Made by a program: the position numbers and the translations under genes. 64,000 nucleotides of DNA, taken from the NCBI RefSeq assembly GCF_030348945.1, contig NZ_JAUCEN010000002.1, positions 4,898,001 through 4,962,000 of the forward strand, given 5' to 3'. Positions 17,058-26,557 of the stretch are shown piece by piece. The notes beneath the pieces were generated by a model. It had not been told where the DNA came from. It saw only the letters and a list, made by a program, of their open reading frames with translations, and searched no databases. The DNA comes from Peribacillus sp. ACCC06369. Its GTDB lineage: Bacteria; Bacillota; Bacilli; Bacillales; DSM-1321. How positions within the stretch are numbered: position 1 is the stretch's first letter; the number at the start of each line of letters is the position of its first letter.

Positions 17058-17207
17058 TTATTTCAGCTTCGCCGCTCCCTTCTCCTCCTCCAGTCGTAAT
17101 TTCCGGATCTTCTGCTGCTCTTCTTTCCATCCGGCAGGCAGGCTTCTTGCGGACCGGGGAACCGTTCTCGGTTTCTCTAGCTCCTCGATACTACTTAGCC
17201 CCCACTT
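17058..17207 (-). pseudogene. Coding-like fragment without a start codon
   Basis: In one minus-strand frame, 49 codons run from just after a TGA to a TAA with the composition of a real protein tail (SIEELEKPRTVPRSARSLPA, then GWKEEQQKIRKLRLEEEKGA) but no ATG, GTG or TTG start. A short ATG frame at the upstream edge (M-K-V-G-A-K-stop) lies in another frame, so a single frameshift could have broken a small gene here. B. subtilis has yugM in this slot, but I cannot show homology. The rest of the 16916-17311 gap is otherwise empty apart from the pgi terminator. Confidence 0.35.
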
Positions 17208-17261
17208 TCATTTTCGATGCCAGTATCGAATATGTTTATTTTTACCCTTTGGCGTTCAACC

Positions 17262-17307
17262 AAAAAAAAGGCATCAAGTTGGATGTATTCCAGCTTGATG
17301 CCTTTTT
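17262..17307 (-). terminator. Terminator of pgi
   Basis: A 14-bp stem (AAAAAGGCATCAAG/CTTGATGCCTTTTT) with T8 on the minus strand, directly after the stop codon. Confidence 0.92.
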
Positions 17308-17311
17308 ATTA

Positions 17312-18658
17312 TTATAAGCGCTTTTCGAGCTCCGCTTTTTTCTCTTCATAACCCGGTTTGCCTAAAAGTGCAAACATGTTCACCTTATATGCTTCCACTC
17401 CAGGCTGATCAAATGGATTTACCCCTAGTAAGTAACCGCTCATTGCACAAGCTTTCTCGAAGAAATATACAAGGTAGCCAAATGTATAAGCATCGAGCTG
17501 AGGCACCGATAGGATCAGATTGGGAACGCCGCCGTCCGTATGGGCTAACAAAGTACCCTCAAATGCTTTATTATTTACGAATTGCACCGTTTCACCTGAA
17601 AGGTAATTCAGACCATCCAAATCATTTCCCGCTTTTTCAATTGAAATTTCATGACGGGCTTTCTCCACTTTGATGACCGTTTCAAAAAGATCACGTCGCC
17701 CTTCCTGAACATACTGCCCTAATGAATGCAGGTCAGTCGAAAAGTTAGCGGATGAAGGGAAGATCCCTTTTTGATCCTTTCCTTCACTTTCTCCAAATAA
17801 TTGTTTCCACCACTCAGAGAAGTATTGAAGTCCAGGCTCATAGTTTATCAGCATTTCAATGGTTTTCCCTTTATTGTAAAGGATATTTCGAACCGCCGCA
17901 TATTGGTATGCCTGATTATCCGCTAGCTCGGAAGAACTGAATTCCACCCTGGCTTGCTCGGCTCCCTCCATGATTTGATCGATATCCGCCCCGCTGACCG
18001 CAATCGGAAGCAGCCCTACTGCCGTTAAGACCGAGTAACGTCCGCCAACATCATCAGGAATGACGAAAGTTTGGAAACCTTCCTCCGTTGCTACCGTTTT
18101 TAATGCGCCCTTTTCTTTATCAGTGGTCGCATAAATGCGGCCTTTAGCTTCTTCAACCCCATATTTTTGTTCCAGCAATTTCCGGAAAATCCTGAAGGCA
18201 AGTGCAGGTTCAGTGGTCGTACCGGATTTAGAGATGACGTTGATCGAGAAATCCCTATTTTCCAATAGGTCCATTACGTCCTGCATATATGTAGAGCTTA
18301 TATTATTACCCACAAATAAAATTTGCGGTGTATTTCTTTTGTCCGATGGCAAAATGTTATAAAAACTATGTTGAAGCATCTCGACTGCCGCACGTGCTCC
18401 CAGGTATGATCCACCGATTCCGATAACCAGCAACACATCTGAATCTTCTTTTATTTTTCCGGCTGCTTTTTTGATTCTTGAGAACTCTTCTTTATCATAA
18501 TTGGCGGGTAAATCAAGCCAGCCAAGATATTCATTGCCTGCCCCTGTCTGCTCATGCAGAGAATGGTGTGCCACTTTTACAGCATCCTGTAAATAGGTAA
18601 TTTCATGCTCCCCGAAAAACGGTAGGGCTTTTGAATAATCGAAACGAATATGGGCCAT
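17312..18658 (-). CDS. pgi: Glucose-6-phosphate isomerase
   Basis: A 448-residue cytoplasmic glycolytic enzyme interconverting glucose-6-phosphate and fructose-6-phosphate. Family features include [17 protein letters not shown] (sugar-phosphate binding, about 79-95), [14 protein letters not shown] (about 144-157) and the catalytic Glu region [15 protein letters not shown]. The length matches the Bacillus form (about 450). AAAGGAGG precedes the ATG. The yugN-pgi-yugJ order is as in B. subtilis. Confidence 0.97.
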   Translation of the reverse strand: MAHIRFDYSKALPFFGEHEITYLQDAVKVAHHSLHEQTGAGNEYLGWLDLPANYDKEEFSRIKKAAGKIKEDSDVLLVIGIGGSYLGARAAVEMLQHSFYNILPSDKRNTPQILFVGNNISSTYMQDVMDLLENRDFSINVISKSGTTTEPALAFRIFRKLLEQKYGVEEAKGRIYATTDKEKGALKTVATEEGFQTFVIPDDVGGRYSVLTAVGLLPIAVSGADIDQIMEGAEQARVEFSSSELADNQAYQYAAVRNILYNKGKTIEMLINYEPGLQYFSEWWKQLFGESEGKDQKGIFPSSANFSTDLHSLGQYVQEGRRDLFETVIKVEKARHEISIEKAGNDLDGLNYLSGETVQFVNNKAFEGTLLAHTDGGVPNLILSVPQLDAYTFGYLVYFFEKACAMSGYLLGVNPFDQPGVEAYKVNMFALLGKPGYEEKKAELEKRL

Positions 18659-18805
18659 TCAAATTCCTCCTTTAATTTTAAGTTTCCCTTTCACTTTATC
18701 TGATGTAATTCTCATAATCAAGACATCGATCAAGTAAATAACGAATAATGCGTTCAAAGCAATCTCCCACCTGACAAGATGGGAGAAATGATCATTTCAC
18801 TTGAT

Positions 18806-19969
18806 TTATAATGAAGCCCGTAAAATGGCAAGGACATCCTCGCGGTTCAGGATTTTGAATCGTCCAAATTCCCCTCTGCTCATCGCTTTATCAGCCATGA
18901 CTTCCAATTGTGAGTCATCGATGCCATAATCCGAAAGATTGGTCGGCGCCCCTAAGCTGCTCCAAAACGCCCTAAGCCTTTCAATGCCCTCAAGTGCAGC
19001 TTCCTCATCCGTTTTACCTTCCGGGTCCACATGGAACACTCGGACTGCAACCTGTTTAAAGCGTGCGACGTTTTCATGGAGCACATGTTTCATCCAATTT
19101 GGGAATAAGATGGCCAATCCTCCGGCATGCGGGATGTCATAAACGGCTGAAACGGCATGTTCAATGTTATGAGTTGCCCAATCACCACTGTAGCCAACCC
19201 CAAGCGAACCATTCAAGGCTAGATTTCCTGCATATAGGATAGTAGCCCGGTGCTCATAATTCTCTAGGTCTTCCAATAGTTTAGGTGCCGTTTCAATCAC
19301 GGTCAATAACAGCGATTCACAGAAACGGTCTTGAAGGGGTGCATGCGTTTCCGGATGGAAATACGTTTCGAACACATGTGACATCATATCGACCATTCCG
19401 TATACCGTTTGATCTTTAGGCACCGAAAAAGTATTTTCGGGATCTAAAATCGAGAATTGAGGAAATACCAATGGACTTCCCCATCCATATTTCTCTTTCG
19501 TTTCCCAGTTTGTTATGACTGAGCCCGAATTTGCCTCGGAGCCGGTTGCAGCTAAAGTCAGCACCGTTCCAAATGGAAGCGCCTCTACCACTGGTGCCTT
19601 CTTAATGACAAGATCCCATGGATCCCCCTCATATTTAGCACCTGCAACAATTGCCTTTGTAGCATCAATAACGCTTCCGCCTCCAACAGCAAGGACAAAG
19701 TCGATACCCTGTTCTTTACAAAGATCCACACCTTTCCGGACTGTTGAGATGCGTGGATTCGGTTCAACTCCGGAAAGTTCGTGTACCTCTGCATCAATCA
19801 CCTTCAATGCGTTGACCACTTTATCATATAGGCCATTTTTCTTTATGCTTCCTCCACCGTAAACAAGTAAAACTTTATGACCATAAGCAGGAATTTCAGT
19901 TTTTAAACTTTCAAGCTGATTTTTCCCGAAAATTACTTTAGTAGGATTTTTATAAGTGAAATTTTCCAA
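18806..19969 (-). CDS. yugJ: Iron-containing (butanol-type) alcohol dehydrogenase
   Basis: A 387-residue group III NADH-dependent alcohol dehydrogenase. It has a [12 protein letters not shown] nucleotide loop and the metal ligands spread over [22 protein letters not shown] and [10 protein letters not shown]. The TTG start ([15 protein letters not shown]) has AAAGGAG 8 nt upstream, and this length equals B. subtilis YugJ; the longer frame from a GTG has no site. Likely role is reduction of aldehydes to alcohols during redox imbalance. The physiological substrate is not known. Confidence 0.88.
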   Translation of the reverse strand: MENFTYKNPTKVIFGKNQLESLKTEIPAYGHKVLLVYGGGSIKKNGLYDKVVNALKVIDAEVHELSGVEPNPRISTVRKGVDLCKEQGIDFVLAVGGGSVIDATKAIVAGAKYEGDPWDLVIKKAPVVEALPFGTVLTLAATGSEANSGSVITNWETKEKYGWGSPLVFPQFSILDPENTFSVPKDQTVYGMVDMMSHVFETYFHPETHAPLQDRFCESLLLTVIETAPKLLEDLENYEHRATILYAGNLALNGSLGVGYSGDWATHNIEHAVSAVYDIPHAGGLAILFPNWMKHVLHENVARFKQVAVRVFHVDPEGKTDEEAALEGIERLRAFWSSLGAPTNLSDYGIDDSQLEVMADKAMSRGEFGRFKILNREDVLAILRASL

Positions 19970-20176
19970 TGGATTTCTCTCCTTTAGTGCCTCATTGACC
20001 CCATCTGTGGCCATAAAATTGCCCACTTGGCCAATGGCTGGTTTTTCTTTTCATTATGACCAATGTTCCATATAAATACAAAATATCCGCCCGGATCTTT
20101 TATAAGGATGTATATTTACATGTTGAAAAAGCATGATAAGTAAAGAACTGATTTTCTCAAAAAAGGAGGCTGTACA

Positions 20177-20410
20177 ATGAGTGGAATACAAAGAACTGCA
20201 CTTGTTCTTACTATAATCGGGGCAATCAACTGGGGATTAATAGGTTTTTTCCAATTTGACTTGGTCGCTTCAATTTTCGGAGGGCAAGATGCAGGAATGG
20301 CCCGCATCGTTTATGGATTGGTTGGAATTGCCGGTCTCATTAATCTTGGTCTTCTCTTTAAACCAAGTCCTGAAATTTCCAGGGAGCCTGAAACCAAACC
20401 TACTCGTTGA
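20177..20410 (+). CDS. yuzA: DUF378 small membrane protein YuzA
   Basis: A 77-residue protein with two predicted transmembrane helices and the DUF378 motif GAINWGLIGFFQFDLVASIF at about residues 15-34. AAAGGAGG lies 8 nt before the ATG. The function is unknown. It is monocistronic with its own terminator, and divergent from yugJ as in B. subtilis. Confidence 0.88.
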   Translation: MSGIQRTALVLTIIGAINWGLIGFFQFDLVASIFGGQDAGMARIVYGLVGIAGLINLGLLFKPSPEISREPETKPTR

Positions 20411-20446
20411 AAGTCTAAGTCCATGAACATTTGTTTAAGTTCTATA

Positions 20447-20489
20447 AAATAAAGCCGGACCATGGTAAACACATGACCCGGCTTTATTT
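20447..20489 (+). terminator. Terminator after yuzA
   Basis: A 12-bp stem AAATAAAGCCGG/CCGGCTTTATTT with a 19-nt loop. Confidence 0.75.
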
Positions 20490-20562
20490 AATTCATATGC
20501 CTGTCTACCATCAATAAGCGGCAAGATAGGTCTGGACATCTTCATGCGATCATGAAAATGGA

Positions 20563-20597
20563 CAAAAAAAACCGGCTGATCGAAGGATCTGCCGGTT
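20563..20597 (-). terminator. Terminator of yugI
   Basis: AACCGGC pairs with GCCGGTT, with T8 following on the minus strand. Confidence 0.85.
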
Positions 20598-20604
20598 CAC
20601 AAAA

Positions 20605-21009
20605 TTATTTTTTGATTAAGTCTTCGCGTTGAGATTGTTCAATCCACTCTTGAAGTTTGTCTTTCAATGTGTTGAAACCTTCAGTAGATTCGATGTGAGA
20701 TGTCGCTTTAACAGATGCTTGGCGTTTTTTCGGAGCTTTTTTCGGAGCTTCAGTACGCTCAGGAGCTTCTTCTGTAGCGCGGATCGATAAGCCGATTTTT
20801 CCAGCAGCTGAATCGATGGAAAGCACTTTAACTTTTACTTCATCGCCCACTTTTAAATGTTCGTTGATATCTTTAACGAATCCGTGAGTAATTTCAGAAA
20901 TATGAACTAAACCTTGAGTTGAATCATCTAGAGCAACAAAAGCACCGTATGGTTGAATACCAGTAACTTTACCAGTAACTACCGCACCAATTTCGAATTT
21001 TTCAGACAT
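20605..21009 (-). CDS. yugI: S1 RNA-binding general stress protein 13 (YugI)
   Basis: A 134-residue protein with one S1 domain (about 6-76: GAVVTGKVTGIQPYGAFVAL, HISEITHGFV, VKVKVLSID) and a lysine-rich linker before an acidic C-terminal helix. B. subtilis YugI is a ribosome- or RNA-associated general stress protein. A consensus-like sigma-A promoter is present at 21061-21089 on the minus strand. A CxC-free, single-domain S1 protein of this size is typical of the family. Confidence 0.9.
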   Translation of the reverse strand: MSEKFEIGAVVTGKVTGIQPYGAFVALDDSTQGLVHISEITHGFVKDINEHLKVGDEVKVKVLSIDSAAGKIGLSIRATEEAPERTEAPKKAPKKRQASVKATSHIESTEGFNTLKDKLQEWIEQSQREDLIKK

Positions 21010-21060
21010 GGTAACACTCCTATTTTATATATATTTTTTCGTCTTTTCACGCAATAAAAA

Positions 21061-21089
21061 ATTATATCACATAATTGGAAAATAATCAA
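21061..21089 (-). promoter_or_regulatory. Sigma-A promoter of yugI
   Basis: TTGATT, a 17-nt spacer and TATAAT read on the minus strand, about 52 nt upstream of the start codon. The rest of the 21010-21355 gap is AT-rich and I see nothing else in it. Confidence 0.75.
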
Positions 21090-21355
21090 AGTTAAGTATA
21101 CCATACTTTTTGGGATTTTACTCATTAAATATGTTTATTTTTTGGAAATAATAAATATCATAAGATCGTTATTAATAACTTATCCTAAAAATTTGCAAAT
21201 AACCTCATTTCCCCTTAAGATATTTACTCATTTTTCTAAAGATTGTAATATTGAAACACTATCCAATCCCTCATAAACATAGTAAGATGGGAAAATGTTT
21301 TAAAGAAAGTAATTTACAGCTAGATATTTTTTACATCTAAAGGAGTTTTTCCATC

Positions 21356-22699
21356 ATGTCAAAACAAGATCAATGGACTTCAAAACTTGGGTTTATCCTG
21401 GCAGCCGCGGGATCCGCTATTGGATTGGGTGCTATCTGGAAGCTCCCATATATGACTGGGGAAAATGGTGGAGGGGTCTTTTTCCTGCTCTTCATTTTGT
21501 TCACCCTGCTTATCGGTGCACCCATATTAATTGCAGAATTCACAATTGGCCGCAATGCACAGAAAGATGCCATCAGCGCATATAAACATATCGCCCCAGG
21601 AAAGCCTTGGGTTTTGATTGGGTACGGCGGTGTCGTCGCTTCCATCATTCTGCTTTCATTCTTCAGTGTGGTTGGAGGCTGGATCATCTCTTATTTAGCA
21701 AGAAGCTTTACAGGTTCCCTCTCAAACTTAACCCAAGAGGAATATGGAAACTTCTTTAATGCGATAATCAGCAATCCTTATGAAACGGTAATCGCTCAAT
21801 TATTATTCATGGTCTTTACCATTTGGGTCGTGCAAGGTGGCGTATCCAAGGGAATTGAAAAAGCGAATAAATATATGATGCCTTCATTGTTCATTCTTTT
21901 CATCATTCTTCTAATCCGTTCCTTGACTCTGGATGGAGCAATGGAGGGTGTGAAATTCTTCTTGAAGCCCGACTTTTCCGCTTTAACAGGGGAAACGATC
22001 CTATTGGCACTTGGCCAATCCTTCTTTGCGCTAAGTGTTGGTGTTTCAGTGATGGTAACCTACGCATCCTATTTAAGTAAAAATGAGGATATTACAAAAT
22101 CGGCCTTTTCGGTAGTCGGACTGAATATCTTCATTTCCTTGTTGGCAGGTTTAGTCATCTTCCCGGCTGTTTTCGCACTAGGCTTCAGCCCATCAAGCGG
22201 GCCTGGACTGGTATTTGTCGTATTGCCTGCCGTCTTTAATGAAATGGCGCTTGGCGGGATCTTCATGGCCATTTTCTTCATTTTATTATTATTTGCCACC
22301 CTTACAACGTCATTCTCGATACTTGAAATCGTTGTGGCAGCCATGATCAAAGGTGATACTGCAAAGCGGAAGAAGGCTTCTTGGATAGCTGGTATCCTCG
22401 TGTTCCTGATTGGGATTCCAAGCGCATTATCATTTGGGGTGCTTTCGGATGTGAAGATTTTCAATTTATCCATATTCGATTTCGCTGATTATCTGACAAG
22501 CAATATCGCGCTGCCAGTCGGCGCCTTGTTCATATCCCTTTTCATCGGCTATCAAATGAAAAGGATCGAGGTCCAAAGGGAGTTCGAATCTGGCGCAGAT
22601 TCCAGCCGATCACTTTTTAAACTTTGGTACTTCCTGATTCGCTACATCGTGCCGATCATGATCATACTCGTATTCCTTAAGTCAATCAATCTCATTTAA
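21356..22699 (+). CDS. Sodium-dependent SNF/NSS family transporter
   Basis: A 447-residue neurotransmitter:sodium symporter-family permease with 11-12 helices. The helix-1 hallmark GFILAAAGSAIGLGAIWKLP (about 11-30) includes the Na+ and substrate-binding unwound segment. It probably imports amino acids (bacterial relatives such as LeuT, TnaT and MhsT do). YocR and YhdH are the B. subtilis counterparts. The ATG follows AAAGGAG. The unit ends in a strong terminator. Confidence 0.9.
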   Translation: MSKQDQWTSKLGFILAAAGSAIGLGAIWKLPYMTGENGGGVFFLLFILFTLLIGAPILIAEFTIGRNAQKDAISAYKHIAPGKPWVLIGYGGVVASIILLSFFSVVGGWIISYLARSFTGSLSNLTQEEYGNFFNAIISNPYETVIAQLLFMVFTIWVVQGGVSKGIEKANKYMMPSLFILFIILLIRSLTLDGAMEGVKFFLKPDFSALTGETILLALGQSFFALSVGVSVMVTYASYLSKNEDITKSAFSVVGLNIFISLLAGLVIFPAVFALGFSPSSGPGLVFVVLPAVFNEMALGGIFMAIFFILLLFATLTTSFSILEIVVAAMIKGDTAKRKKASWIAGILVFLIGIPSALSFGVLSDVKIFNLSIFDFADYLTSNIALPVGALFISLFIGYQMKRIEVQREFESGADSSRSLFKLWYFLIRYIVPIMIILVFLKSINLI

Positions 22700-22704
22700 C
22701 ATCC

Positions 22705-22743
22705 AAAATGCCGTCTCGATATATCTCGAGACGGCATTTTTTT
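22705..22743 (+). terminator. Terminator of the SNF transporter gene
   Basis: A 15-bp stem, AAAATGCCGTCTCGA with TCGAGACGGCATTTT, followed by a T-run. Confidence 0.95.
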
Positions 22744-22838
22744 CACAAAACCTACATAATCAATTACTTCTCTTTAAGTTATAATATGGTAAAATAATTA
22801 CATTACTAAAATATTTCCTGAAAAAGGAGTGCCTGACT

Positions 22839-23192
22839 ATGTCAAATATCGCGAAGAATATCCGGCAATACCGAGAAAATCATAACCTCACTCAACAGGA
22901 ACTGGCTTTAAAATTACGAATCGGCACCAAGAAGATAGAAAAGTATGAATCCGGTGAATCGATTCCTGATACACAAACCATTTTACGGCTTTCCACCGTT
23001 CTTGACATTCCAGCTTCAGAATTCCTGGAGGATACCCCAACCGGGAACGCTTCTGATGTGGACGAGGACATCAAAAAGCTCATTGAAGAAATTGGAACAA
23101 AAAAAACAAAGCTCATTCTAAGAACAGCTAAAGATTTTAGCGAAGAACAAATTCTGAATGTTATGCATACTTTATATAATACAAAAGCCTAA
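22839..23192 (+). CDS. XRE-family DNA-binding regulator
   Basis: A 117-residue protein with a lambda-repressor-type helix-turn-helix at about 6-60 (NIRQYRENHNLTQQELALKL, then KIEKYESGESIPDTQTI) and a C-terminal helical extension without a ligand-binding domain. AAAAGGAG precedes the ATG. It is monocistronic between the transporter and alaT. The target is unknown; small regulators of this build in Bacillus include SinR- and SlrR-like and phage-type proteins, but no antirepressor gene is adjacent. Confidence 0.85.
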   Translation: MSNIAKNIRQYRENHNLTQQELALKLRIGTKKIEKYESGESIPDTQTILRLSTVLDIPASEFLEDTPTGNASDVDEDIKKLIEEIGTKKTKLILRTAKDFSEEQILNVMHTLYNTKA

Positions 23193-23309
23193 TTCAAAAA
23201 AATGGTCGTAGTATGTGTATTTTTTTTCAGAGTGCTGGATATACTATGATTAACACTTTCTATGTTAATCCATTAGATTAACTCTTTTTTCTAATTCCCC
23301 CTATGGAAA

Positions 23310-23349
23310 GGGATCCGGCTGCTTGAAAAGGCCGGATCCCTATTTTTTT
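23310..23349 (+). terminator. Terminator downstream of the XRE regulator
   Basis: A 10-bp perfect stem (GGGATCCGGC/GCCGGATCCC) followed by TATTTTTTT on the plus strand, 117 nt after the gene. Confidence 0.85.
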
Positions 23350-23353
23350 GCTT

Positions 23354-24523
23354 TTATTGGCAATGGTTCTTCATGAAACGTTCCATCCTACTAAGCGCTT
23401 CTTGAAGTTGTTCCATGGAAGATGCATAGGAACAGCGGATATGACCTTCACCGCTTTCCCCGAACACATCTCCCGGTACAACGGCTACAAGTTCTTCCGT
23501 CAGAAGTTTTTCAGCAAATTCCATCGAAGTCATCCCCGTTTTCTCGATGGACGGAAAAGCATAAAAAGCCCCGCCAGGATTATGGCAATCCAAACCCATA
23601 TCGTTAAATGATTTCACGATATAATTTCGTCTTCTCCGATAACTCCGACGCATTTCTTCCACATCCTGCATTCCGTGCTTTAAAGCTTCCAAGGCAGCAT
23701 GCTGTGCAATGGTCGGCGCACACATCATCGCATATTGATGAAGCTTAAGCATCGCTTCAGAAATTTCCTTAGGTGCACAAACGAACCCAAGACGCCATCC
23801 AGTCATCGCAAACCCTTTCGAAAACCCATTGATGACAATTGTCCTCTCAAGCATGCCGTCAATGGCAGCAAAGGAGGTGAATTTCTCATCATAAGCAAGT
23901 TCGGCATAGATTTCATCGGAAATGACCAATAAATCATGCTTTTTGACGATGTCAGCAAGCATCACTAATTCTTCCTGCCCAAGCTGGGTGCCCGTTGGGT
24001 TATTCGGCGAACAGATTAAAACGGCCTTCGTTTTAGGGGTGATCGCCGCTTCGAGTTGCTCGGGAGTCAGCTTAAAGTCATCTTCCTTTGAAGTTTGGAC
24101 CGTCACCGGTATTCCCCCGGCCATGGTCACAAGCGGTGCATAAGCGACGAAACAAGGTTCAACGACTATGACTTCCTCGCCTGGATTCAGGATGGTCCTC
24201 AAAGCAATGTCGAGAGCCTGGCTTGCCCCGACCGTGACAATGATTTGATCCTCTGGTCTATACGAAACATGGAACTGCTTTTCCATATACCAGCTGATTT
24301 CCGACCTTAATTCAAATAATCCGGCATTAGCCGTATAAGAGGTATACCCTTCCTCCAAGGAATTGATCGCTGCTTCCCTTACAGCCCAAGATGTAACGAA
24401 ATCCGGTTCACCCACACCAAGTGAGACGACCCCTTCCAAATTGGCTGCCAGGTCGAAAAAGCGGCGGATACCCGATGGCTTAAGCTCTGCAATCGTTCTT
24501 GAAACATAACTCGTTTTAATCAT
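23354..24523 (-). CDS. alaT: PLP-dependent aminotransferase, alanine transaminase AlaT
   Basis: A 389-residue fold-type I aminotransferase. The PLP lysine is in INGFSKGFAMTGWRLG, and NNPTG and SDEIYAELAY are intact. In B. subtilis alaT (yugH) with alaR makes L-alanine from pyruvate. Its start overlaps the alaR stop by 4 nt, so the two are translationally coupled. Other aminotransferases of this subgroup (PatA, AspC) look similar, so the name rests on the alaR linkage and synteny. Confidence 0.88.
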   Translation of the reverse strand: MIKTSYVSRTIAELKPSGIRRFFDLAANLEGVVSLGVGEPDFVTSWAVREAAINSLEEGYTSYTANAGLFELRSEISWYMEKQFHVSYRPEDQIIVTVGASQALDIALRTILNPGEEVIVVEPCFVAYAPLVTMAGGIPVTVQTSKEDDFKLTPEQLEAAITPKTKAVLICSPNNPTGTQLGQEELVMLADIVKKHDLLVISDEIYAELAYDEKFTSFAAIDGMLERTIVINGFSKGFAMTGWRLGFVCAPKEISEAMLKLHQYAMMCAPTIAQHAALEALKHGMQDVEEMRRSYRRRRNYIVKSFNDMGLDCHNPGGAFYAFPSIEKTGMTSMEFAEKLLTEELVAVVPGDVFGESGEGHIRCSYASSMEQLQEALSRMERFMKNHCQ

Positions 24524-25020
24524 GGTGACACCACTATCCGCTTATCTTCTTCAGTTTGATCAAAAATCGTGCCATCGTGCTTGTATTTTTTCATAATGAA
24601 GTGAGTCGTCGTAGAAATGACGGAATCCAGTGTCGAAAGTTTTTCTGAAACAAAGCTTGCCACTTCGTTCATCGAACGTCCTTCGACAATGACTGAAAGA
24701 TCATAGGCCCCTGACATTAGATAAACGGACTGGACTTCTTTGAATTTGTAAATCCTTTTTGCGACCTCATCGAAACCGACACCGCGTTTTGGAGTGACTT
24801 TTACATCAATCATGGCTGTGACACCATGGTATTCATCTACTTTTGCCCAGTTAATGACGGTTAAATAACGTACAATAACCCGCATATCTTCTAATTTCTT
24901 CAATGTGATTTCAATGTCCACTTCTGATAGATCGGTCATTTTAGCCAAATCCTTCAGATCAATCCGGCTGTTATTTTCAATGATTCTCAAGACTTCCAAT
25001 TCCTCTTCATTCAAGTGCAT
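24520..25020 (-). CDS. alaR: Lrp/AsnC-family regulator AlaR
   Basis: A 166-residue Lrp/AsnC protein: an N-terminal winged helix-turn-helix (LNEEELEVLRIIENNSRIDL onward) and a C-terminal RAM effector domain. In B. subtilis AlaR activates alaT. It is first in a two-gene operon with a 4-nt overlap. Only a ribosome-binding site like GGGGG is seen before the ATG; the operator was not identified. Confidence 0.88.
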   Translation of the reverse strand: MHLNEEELEVLRIIENNSRIDLKDLAKMTDLSEVDIEITLKKLEDMRVIVRYLTVINWAKVDEYHGVTAMIDVKVTPKRGVGFDEVAKRIYKFKEVQSVYLMSGAYDLSVIVEGRSMNEVASFVSEKLSTLDSVISTTTHFIMKKYKHDGTIFDQTEEDKRIVVSP

Positions 25021-25314
25021 TGGAAAAACCCCCTTTTGGAATTCACTAATTTAGATGTGATGTTTGGCTGGCAGATAGTCTCACGAATTACCTTATTAGA
25101 CTTTTTTACAATCCTATATGACAATATAAATTAATAAGTCCTATTCTGTCAGGATAAACTTACACTATTATATCAAAATTGGTTGGTGACCTGTTATAGT
25201 AATTGTCTTTTTTCATCGTTATTATTACAATTACTGTTATGCAACAGTATTAAAGGACCTTTTTTGGGATATTCAGGTTAACATGGACTTTCATTTTAAC
25301 GGAGGAGGATCTAT

Positions 25315-26157
25315 ATGGAAAGTCATACAATCAAAGGCGTGGAACGGGTGGATGATATGCAAATCTATTTTGAATATGACCGAATGGATGATTCACTCCC
25401 CACCCTTGTACTACTTCATGGTTTTTTGTCATCCAGCTTCAGTTTCCGTAAATTAGTACCCTATTTGATCAAGGAATTCAATGTGATTTCAATAGACCTC
25501 CCTCCCTTCGGTCAAAGCGGAAAAGATTATCGATATACATATTCATTCCGGAACATTGCTAAATCCGTCGTTCTGTTCTTAGAGGGGAAAAATATCAGGA
25601 AATTCAGTCTCATCGGCCATTCCATGGGCGGGCAGATTTCCCTGCAGCTCATCAAATCATATCCTGATCTTGTCGACCACGCCATTCTGCTTGCCGGTTC
25701 AGGCTATCAGCCCGGCTATTCGGAAAAAATGAAAATGGTCAGTTACCTGCCTTTCTTTTCATTCGGGATAAAACGGTATTTACAAAAATCAGGTATCGAA
25801 AAGAACTTGAAAAATGTCGTCCATGACCCGACCATGATTGACGATGAAATGCGGCAGGGTTATCTGGGGCCATTCATAAAGAATCATGATATTTTCCGTG
25901 CCTTGGGGAGAATGCTTCGAGATAAGGAAGTCGATTTGCTGAAGGAGGACCTTAGTGATATCCATACACCTTGCCTGCTTATTTGGGGAAGGCATGACAG
26001 AGTGGTGCCATTGAATATTGGCCAAAGGCTCCATGATGACCTGCCTAATTCCGAGCTTGTTGTCATTGAGGATACTGGGCACCTCCTCCCAGAGGAGAAA
26101 CCGGAAGAAGTGTATCAATTAATTAAGGGGTTTCTTGGAGTAGCCACCCCATCTTAA
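25315..26157 (+). CDS. yugF: Alpha/beta hydrolase YugF
   Basis: A 280-residue alpha/beta-hydrolase. The nucleophile is Ser103 in GHSMGG, the oxyanion motif is LLHGFLSSSFSF (about 33-44), the acid is in WGRHDRVVP and the histidine in EDTGHLLPEE near the C-terminus. It is cytoplasmic. The substrate is unknown; relatives include haloperoxidases and carboxylesterases. GGAGGAGG precedes the ATG. Synteny with B. subtilis yugF supports the symbol. Confidence 0.88.
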   Translation: MESHTIKGVERVDDMQIYFEYDRMDDSLPTLVLLHGFLSSSFSFRKLVPYLIKEFNVISIDLPPFGQSGKDYRYTYSFRNIAKSVVLFLEGKNIRKFSLIGHSMGGQISLQLIKSYPDLVDHAILLAGSGYQPGYSEKMKMVSYLPFFSFGIKRYLQKSGIEKNLKNVVHDPTMIDDEMRQGYLGPFIKNHDIFRALGRMLRDKEVDLLKEDLSDIHTPCLLIWGRHDRVVPLNIGQRLHDDLPNSELVVIEDTGHLLPEEKPEEVYQLIKGFLGVATPS

Positions 26158-26196
26158 AAAAGGTGACCCTTATTCGGGTACACCCTATCCACCTTT
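26155..26196 (-). terminator. Terminator of yugE
   Basis: On the minus strand, a stem with a bulge (outer GGTG/CACC, inner ACCC/GGGT) followed by T6. It overlaps the 3' ends of the convergent yugF and yugE genes. Confidence 0.5.
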
Positions 26197-26455
26197 AGAT
26201 CGAACAGCTGGCATCATTTTTTATGATGAGCAGCTTCTGTGCAACTTCCAGGCATTTTTCCATCTGAACGGATTCATCAAACGCGAACTCGTAAATGGAT
26301 TTTATTTTTTCCGCCAGTTCCTTTGGGTCATCTATATCCCGGATTGCCACGACTGTATCTGCAATTTCCGGTTCATATAAATCCCAACCTATTTGGAAGG
26401 GATCCCACTCTTGCAAAACGGCAACCAACGCTAAATTCATTTGCTGTGTATCCAT
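26195..26455 (-). CDS. yugE: DUF1871 family protein YugE
   Basis: An 86-residue acidic helical protein (NLALVAVLQEWDPFQIGWDL, then EPEIADTVVAI), matching YugE/DUF1871. The function is unknown. It is divergent from patB and convergent with yugF, as in B. subtilis. Confidence 0.82.
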   Translation of the reverse strand: MDTQQMNLALVAVLQEWDPFQIGWDLYEPEIADTVVAIRDIDDPKELAEKIKSIYEFAFDESVQMEKCLEVAQKLLIIKNDASCSI

Positions 26456-26557
26456 ATCTTCATCACCTGCTCAATATTTTCACAGAACATGATATCATAG
26501 TATCATAACAACAGGCTTTTCGCGAAGACGACAAATTATTATTCGGTGGTGTATATT

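Noticed and set aside
16999..17298. 99-codon plus-strand reading frame
   Set aside because: Serine- and phenylalanine-rich, it is the complement of the coding-like minus-strand fragment and runs into the pgi terminator.
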